Assembly (NCBI RefSeq): GCF_042654605.1
Contig: NZ_JBHSGT010000054.1
Coordinates: forward strand, 74,869 to 138,868
Direction of reading: 5' to 3'
Source: Enterococcus_I eurekensis
GTDB taxonomy: Bacteria > Bacillota > Bacilli > Lactobacillales > Enterococcaceae
DNA: 64,000 nt
Every line of letters starts with the position of its first letter. Position 1 is the stretch's first letter. The position numbers and the translations under genes were made by a program. A model generated the notes under the pieces. The model saw nothing but the letters and a program-made list of their open reading frames with translations, was not told the origin of the DNA and did no database searches. Shown here one piece after another: positions 16,849-25,591 of this stretch.

Positions 16849-18732
16849 TTAATCGAGTTCCAATTGGCCAGTTGCCAGTTGATAGTACGTGCCTTTTTTT
16901 GCAAGTAATTCGTCATGGTCGCCACGTTCGATAATTTCACCTTGGTCTAAGACGATAATGGCATCGGAGTTTTGGATAGTCGATAGGCGATGGGCGATAA
17001 CAAAAACCGTCCGACCTTTCATCAAGGCATCCATTCCTTCTTGAACAATTCGTTCAGTCCGGGTATCGATACTTGAAGTCGCTTCGTCTAAAATCATAAC
17101 CGGTGGGTCAACAATCGCAGCACGTGCAATTGAAAGTAATTGACGCTGACCTTGAGATAAACCTTCACCATCACCGGTAATGACCGTGTCATAACCTTGT
17201 GGTAAATGCGAGATAAAGTAATCGGCATTGGCTAATTTAGCAGCGGCAATAACTTCTTCATCGGTTGCATCAAGTTTACTGTAGCGGATATTTTCTTTAA
17301 TAGTCCCAGTGAAAAGATGGGTTTCTTGTAACACAATCCCTAGAGAACGGCGTAATGAATCTTTTTCGATGTCTTGAATGTTAATGCCATCGTATAAAAT
17401 TTCTCCGTGTTGAATATCGTAGAAACGGTTAATTAAGTTGATAATCGTTGTTTTTCCGGCACCTGTTGCTCCAACAAAAGCAATTTTTTGTCCTGGCTTA
17501 GCGAACAAGGTGATCTCTTTCAAGATTTTCTTTTTAGGTGTATAAGAGAAATCAACTTGATTAAAGCGTACGTCACCGGTTAATGGCACATAAGTAAAAG
17601 TCCCATCCATATTTGGTTTTTTCCAAGCCCAATGCTGCGTTTGTTTTTGACATTCCACGAGTTGCCCATCGATATATTCCACGTTGGCGAGGGTGACATT
17701 TCCGTTATTAACCTCAGAAGGCTCATCCATCAAATTGAAAATACGTTCTGCACCGGCTAAGGCCATAATAATAAAGTTAATTTGTTGTGAGATTTGACTA
17801 ATAGGCATATTCAATGAACGGCTTAATTGTAAGAATGCTGCGATGCCACCAATTGTTAGGGCACCAACACCATTAATACTTAATAACCCACCGATAATCG
17901 CAATTAAAACATACTGGATGTTCAGTAAGTTCATCATGACTGGCATTAAAATGTTCGCATAACGATTAGCTTTTGTGACATTTTCAGCGAGTTCATTATT
18001 TAGTTTTGTGAAATGTTCAATGGCATTTTCCTCGTGATTGAAAACTTTAACGACCTTTTGACCATTCATCATTTCTTCGATGTAACCATTTACTTCACCC
18101 AATGACTTTTGTTGACCGGCGAAATACCGACCACTTAAGCTGCTTAATTTACGAATAGTAAAGCCCATTAAAGTAATCGAAATTAATGAAAATAAAGTTA
18201 ACGGTAAACTTACCGAAAACATGGCGATTAATACACTGAAAAGGGTCACAATTGCTTGTAAGAGCTGTGGTGCACTTTGTGAAAGCATTTGGCGTAACGT
18301 ATCAATATCATTCGTGTAATGGCTCATGACATCGCCTTTTGGATGTGTGTCAAAGTATGAAAGTGGTAAAGTTTCCATATGTTCAAAGAGTTCATCACGA
18401 ATTTTCTTTTGTGAGCCTTGGGAGATAGTAACCATCAATTGGTTAAAAATAATTGAAGTAATGACCCCTGCTAAATAAATCAAGCCCATCGTTATTACAG
18501 CTTTTAATAACCCGGAAAAGTCTTTTTGACCAGGTGTATTGAGTAAAGGCGTCACGTGGTCGTCAATCACGACTTGTAAAAAGAGTGAACCTTTAACGGT
18601 TGCAAACGATGTGACAAAAATAGCTAACGAGACAATAATTAATTGAATCGGATAATCTTTAATTAAATAACTGAGTAGTCGTTTTAACGTTTGGACTTGG
18701 TGGGTGGCTTTCATTTGTTTATTCGGCTTCAT
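16849..18732 (-). CDS. ABC exporter half-transporter, canonical Walker B subunit (EfrD/LmrD-like)
   Basis: The second gene of a heterodimeric multidrug-type ABC exporter. The 627-residue protein has six membrane helices (about residues 35-330), an insert before the nucleotide domain, Walker A GATGAGKTT, and Walker B MILDEATSSID with the catalytic glutamate. Its signature motif is LSQGQ instead of LSGGQ, the degenerate form expected in the partner carrying the consensus glutamate. The start overlaps the end of the upstream gene by about 14 bases; the ribosome site is weak, so coupling is likely and the exact start uncertain. Substrate cannot be read from sequence. Confidence 0.88.
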   Translation of the reverse strand: MKPNKQMKATHQVQTLKRLLSYLIKDYPIQLIIVSLAIFVTSFATVKGSLFLQVVIDDHVTPLLNTPGQKDFSGLLKAVITMGLIYLAGVITSIIFNQLMVTISQGSQKKIRDELFEHMETLPLSYFDTHPKGDVMSHYTNDIDTLRQMLSQSAPQLLQAIVTLFSVLIAMFSVSLPLTLFSLISITLMGFTIRKLSSLSGRYFAGQQKSLGEVNGYIEEMMNGQKVVKVFNHEENAIEHFTKLNNELAENVTKANRYANILMPVMMNLLNIQYVLIAIIGGLLSINGVGALTIGGIAAFLQLSRSLNMPISQISQQINFIIMALAGAERIFNLMDEPSEVNNGNVTLANVEYIDGQLVECQKQTQHWAWKKPNMDGTFTYVPLTGDVRFNQVDFSYTPKKKILKEITLFAKPGQKIAFVGATGAGKTTIINLINRFYDIQHGEILYDGINIQDIEKDSLRRSLGIVLQETHLFTGTIKENIRYSKLDATDEEVIAAAKLANADYFISHLPQGYDTVITGDGEGLSQGQRQLLSIARAAIVDPPVMILDEATSSIDTRTERIVQEGMDALMKGRTVFVIAHRLSTIQNSDAIIVLDQGEIIERGDHDELLAKKGTYYQLATGQLELD

Positions 18733-20461
18733 TTGCAGTACCAAATCCTTTCTGTTGCGATTGATAAACTTCTTGATAAATCTGATTGTTTGCTAATAAT
18801 TCGGCGGGTGTGCCAATGCCGTTAATTTGCCCTTCGTCCATAACAATCACAAGATCAGCTTTTTCAACCGAAGTGATGCGTTGAGCGATGATAATTTTAG
18901 TCGTATTTGGAATAGTTTCATAAAAAGCTGCTTGAATTAGAGCATCCGTTTTTGTATCAACAGCACTGGTTGAATCATCTAAAATTAATATTTTAGGATT
19001 TTTTAATAGTGCACGGGCGATGGTTAAGCGTTGTTTCTGTCCACCAGAGACATTACTACCACCTTGTTCGATATACGTATCATAGCCATCAGGGAAGCCT
19101 TGGACAAAAGAATCAGCTTGGGCTAAACGGCTAGCAGCGATAATTTCTTCATCCGTTGCATGCTCATTCCCCCAGCGTAAGTTTTCTTTAATCGTGCCTG
19201 AAAAGAGTACGTTTTTTTGTAAAACAACGGCGACGGCATCACGTAAGGCATGTAGACTATAGTCTTTAACATTTCGACCACCGACACGGATGTTACCGTT
19301 AGTCGCATCATAAAGTCGCGGAATTAATTGGATTAGGCTAGTTTTACCGCTACCGGTTCCGCCAATAATACCAACAGTCTGGCCAGATTGAACCGTGAAA
19401 CTTAAATTCTTCAAGACAAGTTTATCTGGGTCATTCGTGTAGCTAAAATCAACGTTTTCAAATGAAATTGAACCGTCAGGGATTGTTTCAGTCGGATCTA
19501 ACGGATCAGTCAAATCACTCTTTTCATCCAACACTTCAATCATTCGTTCAGCTGAAGGGCGTGAAATAATTAAGATGACAAAGACCATCGACATCATATT
19601 TAACGCAACTAAAATTTGCATGACATACATAAACATACTCATTAATTCACCAGTGGTCATTGAGCCGACAACGATTAGATTAGCCCCAATCCACGAAATA
19701 AGTAGTAAGGCTGTATAAATAGCAATTTGCATTACCGGTTGATTTAACGCTACAATTCGTTCTGCTTTTGAGAAAGCCTTGTAAATATCCTGAGAAACAT
19801 CGCTAAATTTCTTCACTTCATGTTCTTCTTTGACATAAGATTTAACAATTCGAATTCCTTGTAAGTTTTCTTGTACAACTTGATTTAAACGGTCATAAAT
19901 TCGAAAAACGTGTTTGAAAGCTGGGTGGGCGAATTTAATAATTAAAAACAACCCGATGGCTAAGAAAGGAATAACGATTAAAAAGACCATTGCTAGTTCA
20001 CTATTTAAACGAAAAGCCATAACGAGAGAAAAAATAAAGAGTAAAGGGCTACGAACCAAAATTCGGATCGTCATTTGAAAGGCATTCTGTACGTTGGTTA
20101 CATCGGTTGTTAGACGGGTTACTAAACTCGGTGTAGAGAATCGATCGATGTTTGAAAAGGAAAACTTTTGGATGTTTTCGAAGACTTGTTGACGCAAGTT
20201 TTTAGCAAAACCAGCGGATGCGGTAGCAGCATAACGGGCAGACAGCATCCCGAAAATGAGGGCTAGTATCGCACTGGCAATCAGGGCCGCACCAATCCAT
20301 AAAATATCTTTTTGGCTGCGACCGTTAATCCCTCGATCGACAATCATCGCCATTAAAAGCGGAATGAAAATATCTAAAATCACTTCGAGCGTGACAAAAA
20401 GCGGGGTTAAAAGCGTTGCCTTTTTGTATTCGCCGACATGACTTAGTAATTTTTTAATCAT
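18719..20461 (-). CDS. ABC exporter half-transporter, degenerate Walker B subunit (EfrC/LmrC-like)
   Basis: First gene of the exporter pair, 580 residues: six membrane helices, then a nucleotide-binding domain with Walker A GGTGSGKTS, intact signature NVSGGQKQR, and Walker B LILDDSTSAVD in which aspartate replaces the catalytic glutamate. Together with the LSQGQ signature in the partner this makes one consensus and one degenerate ATP site, the pattern of EfrCD, LmrCD and TM287/288. ATG 20461 is preferred because AAGGAG stands ten bases upstream; an ATG nine bases earlier is too close to it. Confidence 0.88.
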   Translation of the reverse strand: MIKKLLSHVGEYKKATLLTPLFVTLEVILDIFIPLLMAMIVDRGINGRSQKDILWIGAALIASAILALIFGMLSARYAATASAGFAKNLRQQVFENIQKFSFSNIDRFSTPSLVTRLTTDVTNVQNAFQMTIRILVRSPLLFIFSLVMAFRLNSELAMVFLIVIPFLAIGLFLIIKFAHPAFKHVFRIYDRLNQVVQENLQGIRIVKSYVKEEHEVKKFSDVSQDIYKAFSKAERIVALNQPVMQIAIYTALLLISWIGANLIVVGSMTTGELMSMFMYVMQILVALNMMSMVFVILIISRPSAERMIEVLDEKSDLTDPLDPTETIPDGSISFENVDFSYTNDPDKLVLKNLSFTVQSGQTVGIIGGTGSGKTSLIQLIPRLYDATNGNIRVGGRNVKDYSLHALRDAVAVVLQKNVLFSGTIKENLRWGNEHATDEEIIAASRLAQADSFVQGFPDGYDTYIEQGGSNVSGGQKQRLTIARALLKNPKILILDDSTSAVDTKTDALIQAAFYETIPNTTKIIIAQRITSVEKADLVIVMDEGQINGIGTPAELLANNQIYQEVYQSQQKGFGTANEAE

Positions 20462-20538
20462 AAAATACATACTCCTTAAATTTAATTTATTCAATGTAAG
20501 TGCTGATTAAGACGTCACTTAACATTATTCCTTTTGTT

Positions 20539-20567
20539 ATTGTCGTTAATTTTATAGAAAAAGTCAA
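20539..20567 (-). promoter_or_regulatory. Promoter of the ABC exporter operon
   Basis: On the minus strand TTGACT (20567-20562), 17 bases, GACAAT (20544-20539). Confidence 0.45.
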
Positions 20568-20624
20568 TTATTGGAATTCACAAGCGAGCACAAAAATCTA
20601 AAGACTGTCTTTCTAAGGAAACTA

Positions 20625-20633
20625 TGTTAGAAT
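20625..20633 (+). promoter_or_regulatory. thiT promoter (extended -10)
   Basis: TGTTAGAAT gives a TG-extended -10 (TAGAAT 20628-20633) about 30 bases ahead of the riboswitch; no good -35 is seen. Confidence 0.4.
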
Positions 20634-20663
20634 GTAATGGTATTAAAAATAGAATAGAATCTA

Positions 20664-20752
20664 ATCACAAAGGGGAGCCTTCGAGCTGAGAATGAGTATT
20701 ACTCTAAACCCTTCGTACCTGTTTCGGTTATGCGAACGTAGGAATTGTGACG
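20664..20752 (+). promoter_or_regulatory. TPP riboswitch (THI element)
   Basis: The conserved TPP aptamer is clear: GGGGAGCC ... GCTGAGA (P2/P3 side), ACCCTTCGTACCTG, and the P4/P5 part GCGAACGTAGGAA. P1 closes with TCACAA (20665-20670) and TTGTGA (20745-20750). It precedes a thiamine transporter, as expected for TPP-controlled uptake. Confidence 0.95.
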
Positions 20753-20772
20753 AGTTGAAGTATAATATTATG

Positions 20773-20818
20773 CTTCTCCTTTGTGAATTGTGATGATTCT
20801 GCAAGGAGGAGTTTTTTT
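20773..20818 (+). terminator. Riboswitch expression platform: terminator that also hides the thiT ribosome site
   Basis: CTTCTCCTT (20773-20781) pairs over nine bases with AAGGAGGAG (20803-20811), which is followed by seven T. The 3' arm is the Shine-Dalgarno of thiT. CTCCTTTGTGA (20776-20786) can instead pair with TCACAAAGGGGAG (20665-20677) of the aptamer, a plausible antiterminator when TPP is absent. Confidence 0.75.
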
Positions 20819-20820
20819 AT

Positions 20821-21411
20821 ATGCAAGGGAGAACAAGAGTGATGATGGAAGGAACAATCATTGCGGCATTGGCGATTACTTTATCGATGCTGCCAACGAA
20901 TATCGGTTCCAGTTTTACGATTTCGTTAGGGCAAATTCCATTAACGATTTTTGCCTTACGACGGGGGTTGAAACCAGGATTGATGGCGGGATTTATCTGG
21001 GGGATCATTCATTTTCCCTTAGGCCAAATTTATTTTTTGAGTGTCCCTCAAGTATTAATTGAATATTTACTAGCCTTTTTATTTGCAGGATTTGCAGGGT
21101 TATATGCAAATCCATTGAAGCAAGCAATTGCTGAATCCAATCAAGGAAAAGCATTGCAGGCGATTGTTTTAGGTGGATTGGTTGGTGCACTGGCACGTTT
21201 CTTCTGGCACTTTGTCGCGGGGTGGATTTTCTGGGGTTCGTATGCACTTTGGGGCATGTCACCTGCAGTCTTTTCACTTGTAATGAATGGTATCAGTGGT
21301 TTAGCAACTGGGGCTGTAACGATAGTCGTGACGATTATTTTATATAAAATGGTACCAAAGTTGTTTATTCCAACCGATTCATTCGCGATTAAAACCGAAA
21401 ATTCAAAATAA
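20821..21411 (+). CDS. thiT: Thiamine ECF transporter S component ThiT
   Basis: The substrate-specific membrane subunit of an energy-coupling factor transporter for thiamine. The 196-residue protein is highly hydrophobic with about six membrane segments; IGSSFTISLGQIPLTIFALRRG and GFIWGIIHF are characteristic of ThiT. The energising EcfA/EcfA'/EcfT module is not in the window and would be shared. A TPP riboswitch upstream confirms the thiamine role. The AAGGAGGAG ribosome site lies nine bases upstream inside the riboswitch hairpin. Confidence 0.95.
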   Translation: MQGRTRVMMEGTIIAALAITLSMLPTNIGSSFTISLGQIPLTIFALRRGLKPGLMAGFIWGIIHFPLGQIYFLSVPQVLIEYLLAFLFAGFAGLYANPLKQAIAESNQGKALQAIVLGGLVGALARFFWHFVAGWIFWGSYALWGMSPAVFSLVMNGISGLATGAVTIVVTIILYKMVPKLFIPTDSFAIKTENSK

Positions 21412-21449
21412 GAAAAAGGATGTGGCTGAAGTCGCATCCTTTTTCTTAT
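21410..21449 (+). terminator. thiT terminator
   Basis: AAGAAAAAGGATGTGGC pairs with GTCGCATCCTTTTTCTT around TGAA; 17-bp stem. Confidence 0.85.
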
Positions 21450-21555
21450 ACAAATTTTTGATTGCTCATCAGGTGAAAATAATACCGTGAAAGTGCGAAT
21501 ATTTAAAAGAGGATAAAAAAAGGAATGTAACATCGGTTACATTCCTAGTAAATGG

Positions 21556-22323
21556 CTAATTAATACCTATTAACTCATCTTCAACATCGAGTGTCCAAGA
21601 TCCTAAATCTTTATGATAAATGAGGTAACCTAATAAATAATCGGCATTATTTGTTCTTTTTTTGATTGACAAAGGACCATCTTCTGAATAAAGCAATGGA
21701 ATTTGCAACTCGTTTTTTGTTGATTCTGCTTGGTTAATAGCGATAATCACGCCTTCTTTAAAGGCTTCCTTGAGTGTTTTTAATAATTCAATGTTAATTT
21801 TTGCGACCGGTTGGGCTTTACGGAAAAAGGTTGTTCGTGCGTTTAATAATTCTAACGTCATATGATTAATTTTGAGGGCTAAAATGCGATAAAATTCATC
21901 TAAATAGCGATAATAAGTGCGATTGATGCCACCTTCAAGTTCAAAAAAAACAAAGTTGTTTTGTAATTTATAGAAAAAAGGTGAGTACAGGTGGGTTTTC
22001 ATGTGACCAAAATATAACAATTCAGAAATTTCTAAAGGTGTTAACTCTTTCAACATATCTAACTCTGTGAAATCAATCCAACGTTTGTCTAATAAAGAGG
22101 AACTCTTGTGTAAGTTATCAAAATAGTGAGTAATGTCAGCATAGCCACGAATGATTTTCATCGTTGTGTGACTCTCAAATTCACCTTGGTCGCTACTTGC
22201 ATTTAATAACAAAATATTTTTTGGCTGGTGGGTAATACCATGATAAAAATCGCGCGGTGTTATCCCTTGCGTTAAAACGGTATTGCTCGTCGTGTCCAAA
22301 TGAACATAAAGTGGCGCTGTCAT
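21556..22323 (-). CDS. Hypothetical protein, 255 residues
   Basis: I do not recognise the family. The frame is well supported: GGAGGGGAG lies just before the ATG, codon use resembles the neighbours, and the gene fills the space between thiT and srtA on its own strand. The product is soluble, without signal peptide or membrane segment. It begins MTAPLYVHLDTTSN; the middle is rich in aromatic residues (LYSPFFYKLQNNFVFFELEGG, partly), and a stretch of alternating basic and hydrophobic residues near the C-terminus ends YLLGYLIYHKDLGSWTLD. No catalytic motif is evident. Confidence 0.7.
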   Translation of the reverse strand: MTAPLYVHLDTTSNTVLTQGITPRDFYHGITHQPKNILLLNASSDQGEFESHTTMKIIRGYADITHYFDNLHKSSSLLDKRWIDFTELDMLKELTPLEISELLYFGHMKTHLYSPFFYKLQNNFVFFELEGGINRTYYRYLDEFYRILALKINHMTLELLNARTTFFRKAQPVAKINIELLKTLKEAFKEGVIIAINQAESTKNELQIPLLYSEDGPLSIKKRTNNADYLLGYLIYHKDLGSWTLDVEDELIGIN

Positions 22324-22572
22324 TTTCTCCCCTCCTATTTGTAAACTCTCTATTCTTTCATTTTACAATATATCAAAGTAAAATGCTTGTTTCTTTTCCG
22401 TTAAAATAAGATTACAAAACATTGTAGTAAGCGTTATCTTTTGTAAAATAATTTGGTAAAAAATAGTTCTGTTAGCAGTTAAGCATTAAAGAAAATAACG
22501 GATTAAAATCAAGTCATGTGTTAAAATGAATAACAAGACGATAAATGATCGAAAAAGGAGGGGAAGAGAAAG

Positions 22573-23283
22573 ATGAAAGGTAAAAAAATTAAAAATTTGC
22601 TGATTAATAGTGGGCTGTTTCTTTTATTTTTAGTCGGATTAGCTTTAATTTTTAATCAACCAATCAAAAATTTCCTCTTGAGCCGTTCTAAAGACGATTA
22701 TCAAGTTTCAGCGATTAGTCGTGAACAAGTTGAAAATGGGCTAACCCAAGAAGCAACATTTGATTTTGATCAAGTCAAGCCGGTCGATTTAGACGCGGTG
22801 ATTCGAGCCCAGCTAAGCGGTAAAATCTTACCGGTAATTGGCGGTGTGGCAATTCCTAGTATTGAAGTGCAGCTGCCTATTTTTAAAGGTCTAAATAATG
22901 ATGCTTTATTATTTGGTGCAGGGACGTTTGATCCAGAACAAAAGATGGGTGAGGGCAATTATGCTCTAGCTAGTCATCGAATTGAGGACACGACGATTTT
23001 ATTTACACGATTAGATGAAGTAAAAATAGATGAAATCGTTTATTTAACCGACTTAGAAAATATTTATACGTATAACGTAACGGTTTCTAAACGAATTGAA
23101 CCAACGGAAGTCGAAGTTTTAGATTTGGTTGAAGATAAAAATATGGTGACATTGATTACTTGTGGTGAACGCGAAGGCGTGACCCGTTGGTTAGTCCAAG
23201 GTGAATTAACTGAGATAACTTCTGTCAAAGAAGCTACGAAAGACATGTTAGCGGCTTTTTCCATGGAACAACAAACATTTTAA
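22573..23283 (+). CDS. srtA: Class A sortase
   Basis: Sortase A attaches LPXTG surface proteins to the peptidoglycan precursor. The 236-residue protein has an N-terminal signal-anchor helix (residues 9-28) and a C-terminal sortase barrel with all three catalytic residues visible: H135 in ASHRI, C197 in LITCGE and R205 in RWLVQGEL. The N-terminal orientation places the enzyme outside the membrane. GGAGGGGAAG precedes the ATG. It is followed closely by a small PC4-like gene and yicC, probably in the same transcript. Confidence 0.95.
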   Translation: MKGKKIKNLLINSGLFLLFLVGLALIFNQPIKNFLLSRSKDDYQVSAISREQVENGLTQEATFDFDQVKPVDLDAVIRAQLSGKILPVIGGVAIPSIEVQLPIFKGLNNDALLFGAGTFDPEQKMGEGNYALASHRIEDTTILFTRLDEVKIDEIVYLTDLENIYTYNVTVSKRIEPTEVEVLDLVEDKNMVTLITCGEREGVTRWLVQGELTEITSVKEATKDMLAAFSMEQQTF

Positions 23284-23296
23284 AGGAGTGAAAAAA

Positions 23297-23515
23297 ATGA
23301 AGAGTGAATTTTCATATGAAATTTTAGAAGAAATTGGTGTATTATCAGAAAACGCAAAAGGTTGGCGTAAAGAATTGAATTTAGTTAGCTGGAATGGTAA
23401 TCCGGCTAAATTTGATTTACGTGACTGGGCACCGAACCATGAAAAAATGGGTAAAGGTGTTACGTTGAGTAATGAAGAATTTGAAAATTTAAAGAAACTC
23501 ATCCAAACGATGTAA
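23297..23515 (+). CDS. YdbC/PC4-family single-stranded nucleic acid binding protein
   Basis: A 72-residue protein beginning MKSEFSYEILEEIGVLSE, with SWNGNPAKFDLRDWAP and KGVTLSNEEFENLKKLI. This is the layout of the YdbC family (DUF with a PC4 fold), thought to bind single-stranded DNA as a dimer; the function in the cell is not established. ATG 23297 has AAAGGAG eight bases upstream; a GTG at 23288 overlaps that site. It lies 13 bases after srtA and 15 before yicC. Confidence 0.75.
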   Translation: MKSEFSYEILEEIGVLSENAKGWRKELNLVSWNGNPAKFDLRDWAPNHEKMGKGVTLSNEEFENLKKLIQTM

Positions 23516-23530
23516 GAAGGAAGGCAACTC

Positions 23531-24412
23531 ATGAAAAGTATGACCGGTTTTGGCAAAGCATTGAAAGTAACGGATAATTATCAAATCGACATTGAGATTA
23601 AGAGCGTCAATCATCGTTTTTTAGATTTCCAGTTACGGATGCCTCGCCAGTTAAATGCTTATGAAAATCAAATTCGTCAAACAATTAAAAATTATTTAAA
23701 TCGTGGACGAGTGGAAGTCTTTATTACATTGACTGAAAAAAACGATTTACGCAAAGAGGCGATTGTTCACTGGGATTTGATTGAACATTTAGTCCAATCT
23801 GTTGAATCAGAAATGACACAACGCTTTCAAACACATCTAAATGTTGAACGTCTCGTTGAGAATTTTTTGCAAAAAGACGCTTTTTTAGAAATTCAAGAAA
23901 AACCGATGATGGATGATTCACTTGAGCAGATTGTAGTAGAAGCGATCAAAGAAGCAACTTTGGCAAATCTTGTCTCGCGCGAAATTGAAGGGATAGGAAT
24001 TCATAAAGTCTTGAAAGACAATCAGGCCGTCTTACAAACGCATTTGATGGCACTTTCTGACTTTACCGCTACTTTTGAAGTGGAATACAAAGCGCGCTTT
24101 GAGAAGAAACTTGAAGAATATCTGGGAACGACCGTTGAGCAAGAGCGCTTATTAACAGAAATGGTGATTTTACTTGAAAAAAGTGACATTCACGAAGAAT
24201 TGGATCGTTTAACGATTCATTTGCAAACCTTTGAGGAGCTTTTACATCGTACGGAGCCGGTGGGTCGCGAAATTGACTTTTTAGTTCAAGAAATGAATCG
24301 TGAGGTTAATACGATTGGTTCGAAATCTAGTACGATTGAAGTCAAACACCACGTCGTTCAAATGAAAACAACCCTTGAAAAAATCCGTGAACAAATTCAA
24401 AATATTGAATAA
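23531..24412 (+). CDS. YicC family endoribonuclease
   Basis: A 293-residue YicC/YloC protein; the Escherichia coli YicC has been shown to act as an endoribonuclease. It opens with MKSMTGFG, the invariant N-terminus of the family, and holds EIKSVNHRFLDFQLRMP and, near the end, GREIDFLVQEMNREVNTIGSKS, both family signatures. It precedes gmk and rpoZ, a very common neighbourhood in Firmicutes. RBS AAGGAAGG. Confidence 0.93.
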   Translation: MKSMTGFGKALKVTDNYQIDIEIKSVNHRFLDFQLRMPRQLNAYENQIRQTIKNYLNRGRVEVFITLTEKNDLRKEAIVHWDLIEHLVQSVESEMTQRFQTHLNVERLVENFLQKDAFLEIQEKPMMDDSLEQIVVEAIKEATLANLVSREIEGIGIHKVLKDNQAVLQTHLMALSDFTATFEVEYKARFEKKLEEYLGTTVEQERLLTEMVILLEKSDIHEELDRLTIHLQTFEELLHRTEPVGREIDFLVQEMNREVNTIGSKSSTIEVKHHVVQMKTTLEKIREQIQNIE

Positions 24413-24542
24413 TAGCCTTAATTATGAGAAAAAGCAACTAAAAAATTAAGAAAAAAGCGTTATATTAAACTAAATCTTGAAAATTGCTGAAAAAAAGTGC
24501 ACAATAGGGAATAGTGAATCTTTAAAACGAAAGGACTTCAAC

Positions 24543-25157
24543 ATGACAGAGCGTGGATTATTAATAGTATTATCTGGCCCTTCCGGTGTCGGAAAAGGTA
24601 CAGTTCGTAAAGCCATTTTTGAAAGTGAAGGGAACGAATTCGAATACTCGATTTCAATGACGACACGAAAAAAACGCATTGGAGAAATCGAAGGCGTTGA
24701 TTATTTTTTCCGTACACGTGAAGAATTTGAAGAATTAATAGCAGCCGGCGAAATGCTAGAGTATGCCGAATACGTCGGTAATTACTATGGTACGCCGCTA
24801 TCTTATGTTCAAAAGACTTTAGATGAAGGAAAAGATGTATTCTTAGAAATCGAAGTTCAAGGTGCGCAACAAGTAAAAGAAAAAGTGCCAGATGGCGTTT
24901 TTATTTTCTTAACACCGCCTGATTTAGTTGAGTTACGTTCACGTATTACCGGTCGTGGTACCGATGCACCTGATGTGATTGACGAACGGATGCGTGTTGC
25001 TCGCGAAGAGATTGAAATGATGGCCTTATACGATTATGCCGTTGTAAATGATCAAGTTCCGTTAGCAGTGACTCGAATCAAAGATATTATTGTCAGTGAA
25101 CATTTTCGAGTAGAACGTGTAATTGGAAAATATAGAAAAATGTTAGAGGAGTTGTAA
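24543..25157 (+). CDS. gmk: Guanylate kinase
   Basis: Phosphorylates GMP to GDP with ATP, feeding GTP and (p)ppGpp pools. The 204-residue enzyme starts MTERGLLIVLSGPSGVGKG, with the P loop GPSGVGKG at residues 12-19, and has the GMP-binding stretch SMTTRKKRIGEIEGVDYFF. ATG 24543 follows GAAAGGA (24529-24535) at seven bases; a longer in-frame opening at 24477 has no ribosome site and lacks homology. rpoZ follows within seven bases. Confidence 0.97.
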   Translation: MTERGLLIVLSGPSGVGKGTVRKAIFESEGNEFEYSISMTTRKKRIGEIEGVDYFFRTREEFEELIAAGEMLEYAEYVGNYYGTPLSYVQKTLDEGKDVFLEIEVQGAQQVKEKVPDGVFIFLTPPDLVELRSRITGRGTDAPDVIDERMRVAREEIEMMALYDYAVVNDQVPLAVTRIKDIIVSEHFRVERVIGKYRKMLEEL

Positions 25158-25163
25158 GAAACC

Positions 25164-25463
25164 ATGATGTTAAAACCGTCGATTGATAAATTGTTGGATC
25201 GTGTAAACTCAAAATACTCATTAGTGATTTTAGCTAGTAAACGTGCACACGAATTAGAAGCAGGCGCACAAGCAACTGTTGATAAATTTGAATCCGTTAA
25301 GAGCGTGGGAAGAGCATTAGAAGAAATCGAAGCAGAAACGATTGTCAATGATCCACATCCAGAAGTTAAACGTGCTCGCTTGAAGCTTGAAGAAGAAGAA
25401 CGTCAAGCTGCGAAAGAACAAGAACAAAAAGATTTGGAAGCAAAAGTTCGCCAAAATCAATAA
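25164..25463 (+). CDS. rpoZ: DNA-directed RNA polymerase omega subunit
   Basis: The omega subunit helps assemble RNA polymerase and binds beta-prime. The 99-residue protein starts MMLKPSIDKLLDRVNSKYSL, with VILASKRAHELEAG, the conserved core, and a long acidic/basic tail usual in lactic acid bacteria. It is transcribed with gmk. The ribosome site is weak (GAGGAG about 13 bases upstream), suggesting translational coupling to gmk. Start could be either of the two adjacent ATG codons. Confidence 0.95.
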   Translation: MMLKPSIDKLLDRVNSKYSLVILASKRAHELEAGAQATVDKFESVKSVGRALEEIEAETIVNDPHPEVKRARLKLEEEERQAAKEQEQKDLEAKVRQNQ

Positions 25464-25471
25464 AAGTTGCT

Positions 25472-25503
25472 AAAGTCTGGAGAAATCATCCAGACTTTTT
25501 TAT
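25472..25503 (+). terminator. rpoZ terminator
   Basis: AAGTCTGGA / TCCAGACTT with seven-base loop and TTTTTATA tail. Confidence 0.85.
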
Positions 25504-25591
25504 ATTTAAAAACCAATAAGGATTTAAGTCCTTTACAGACAAATAGATTGAACTTTAGTAGAATAAGAAGAAAGAAGGAGGAGGAAGGGTC

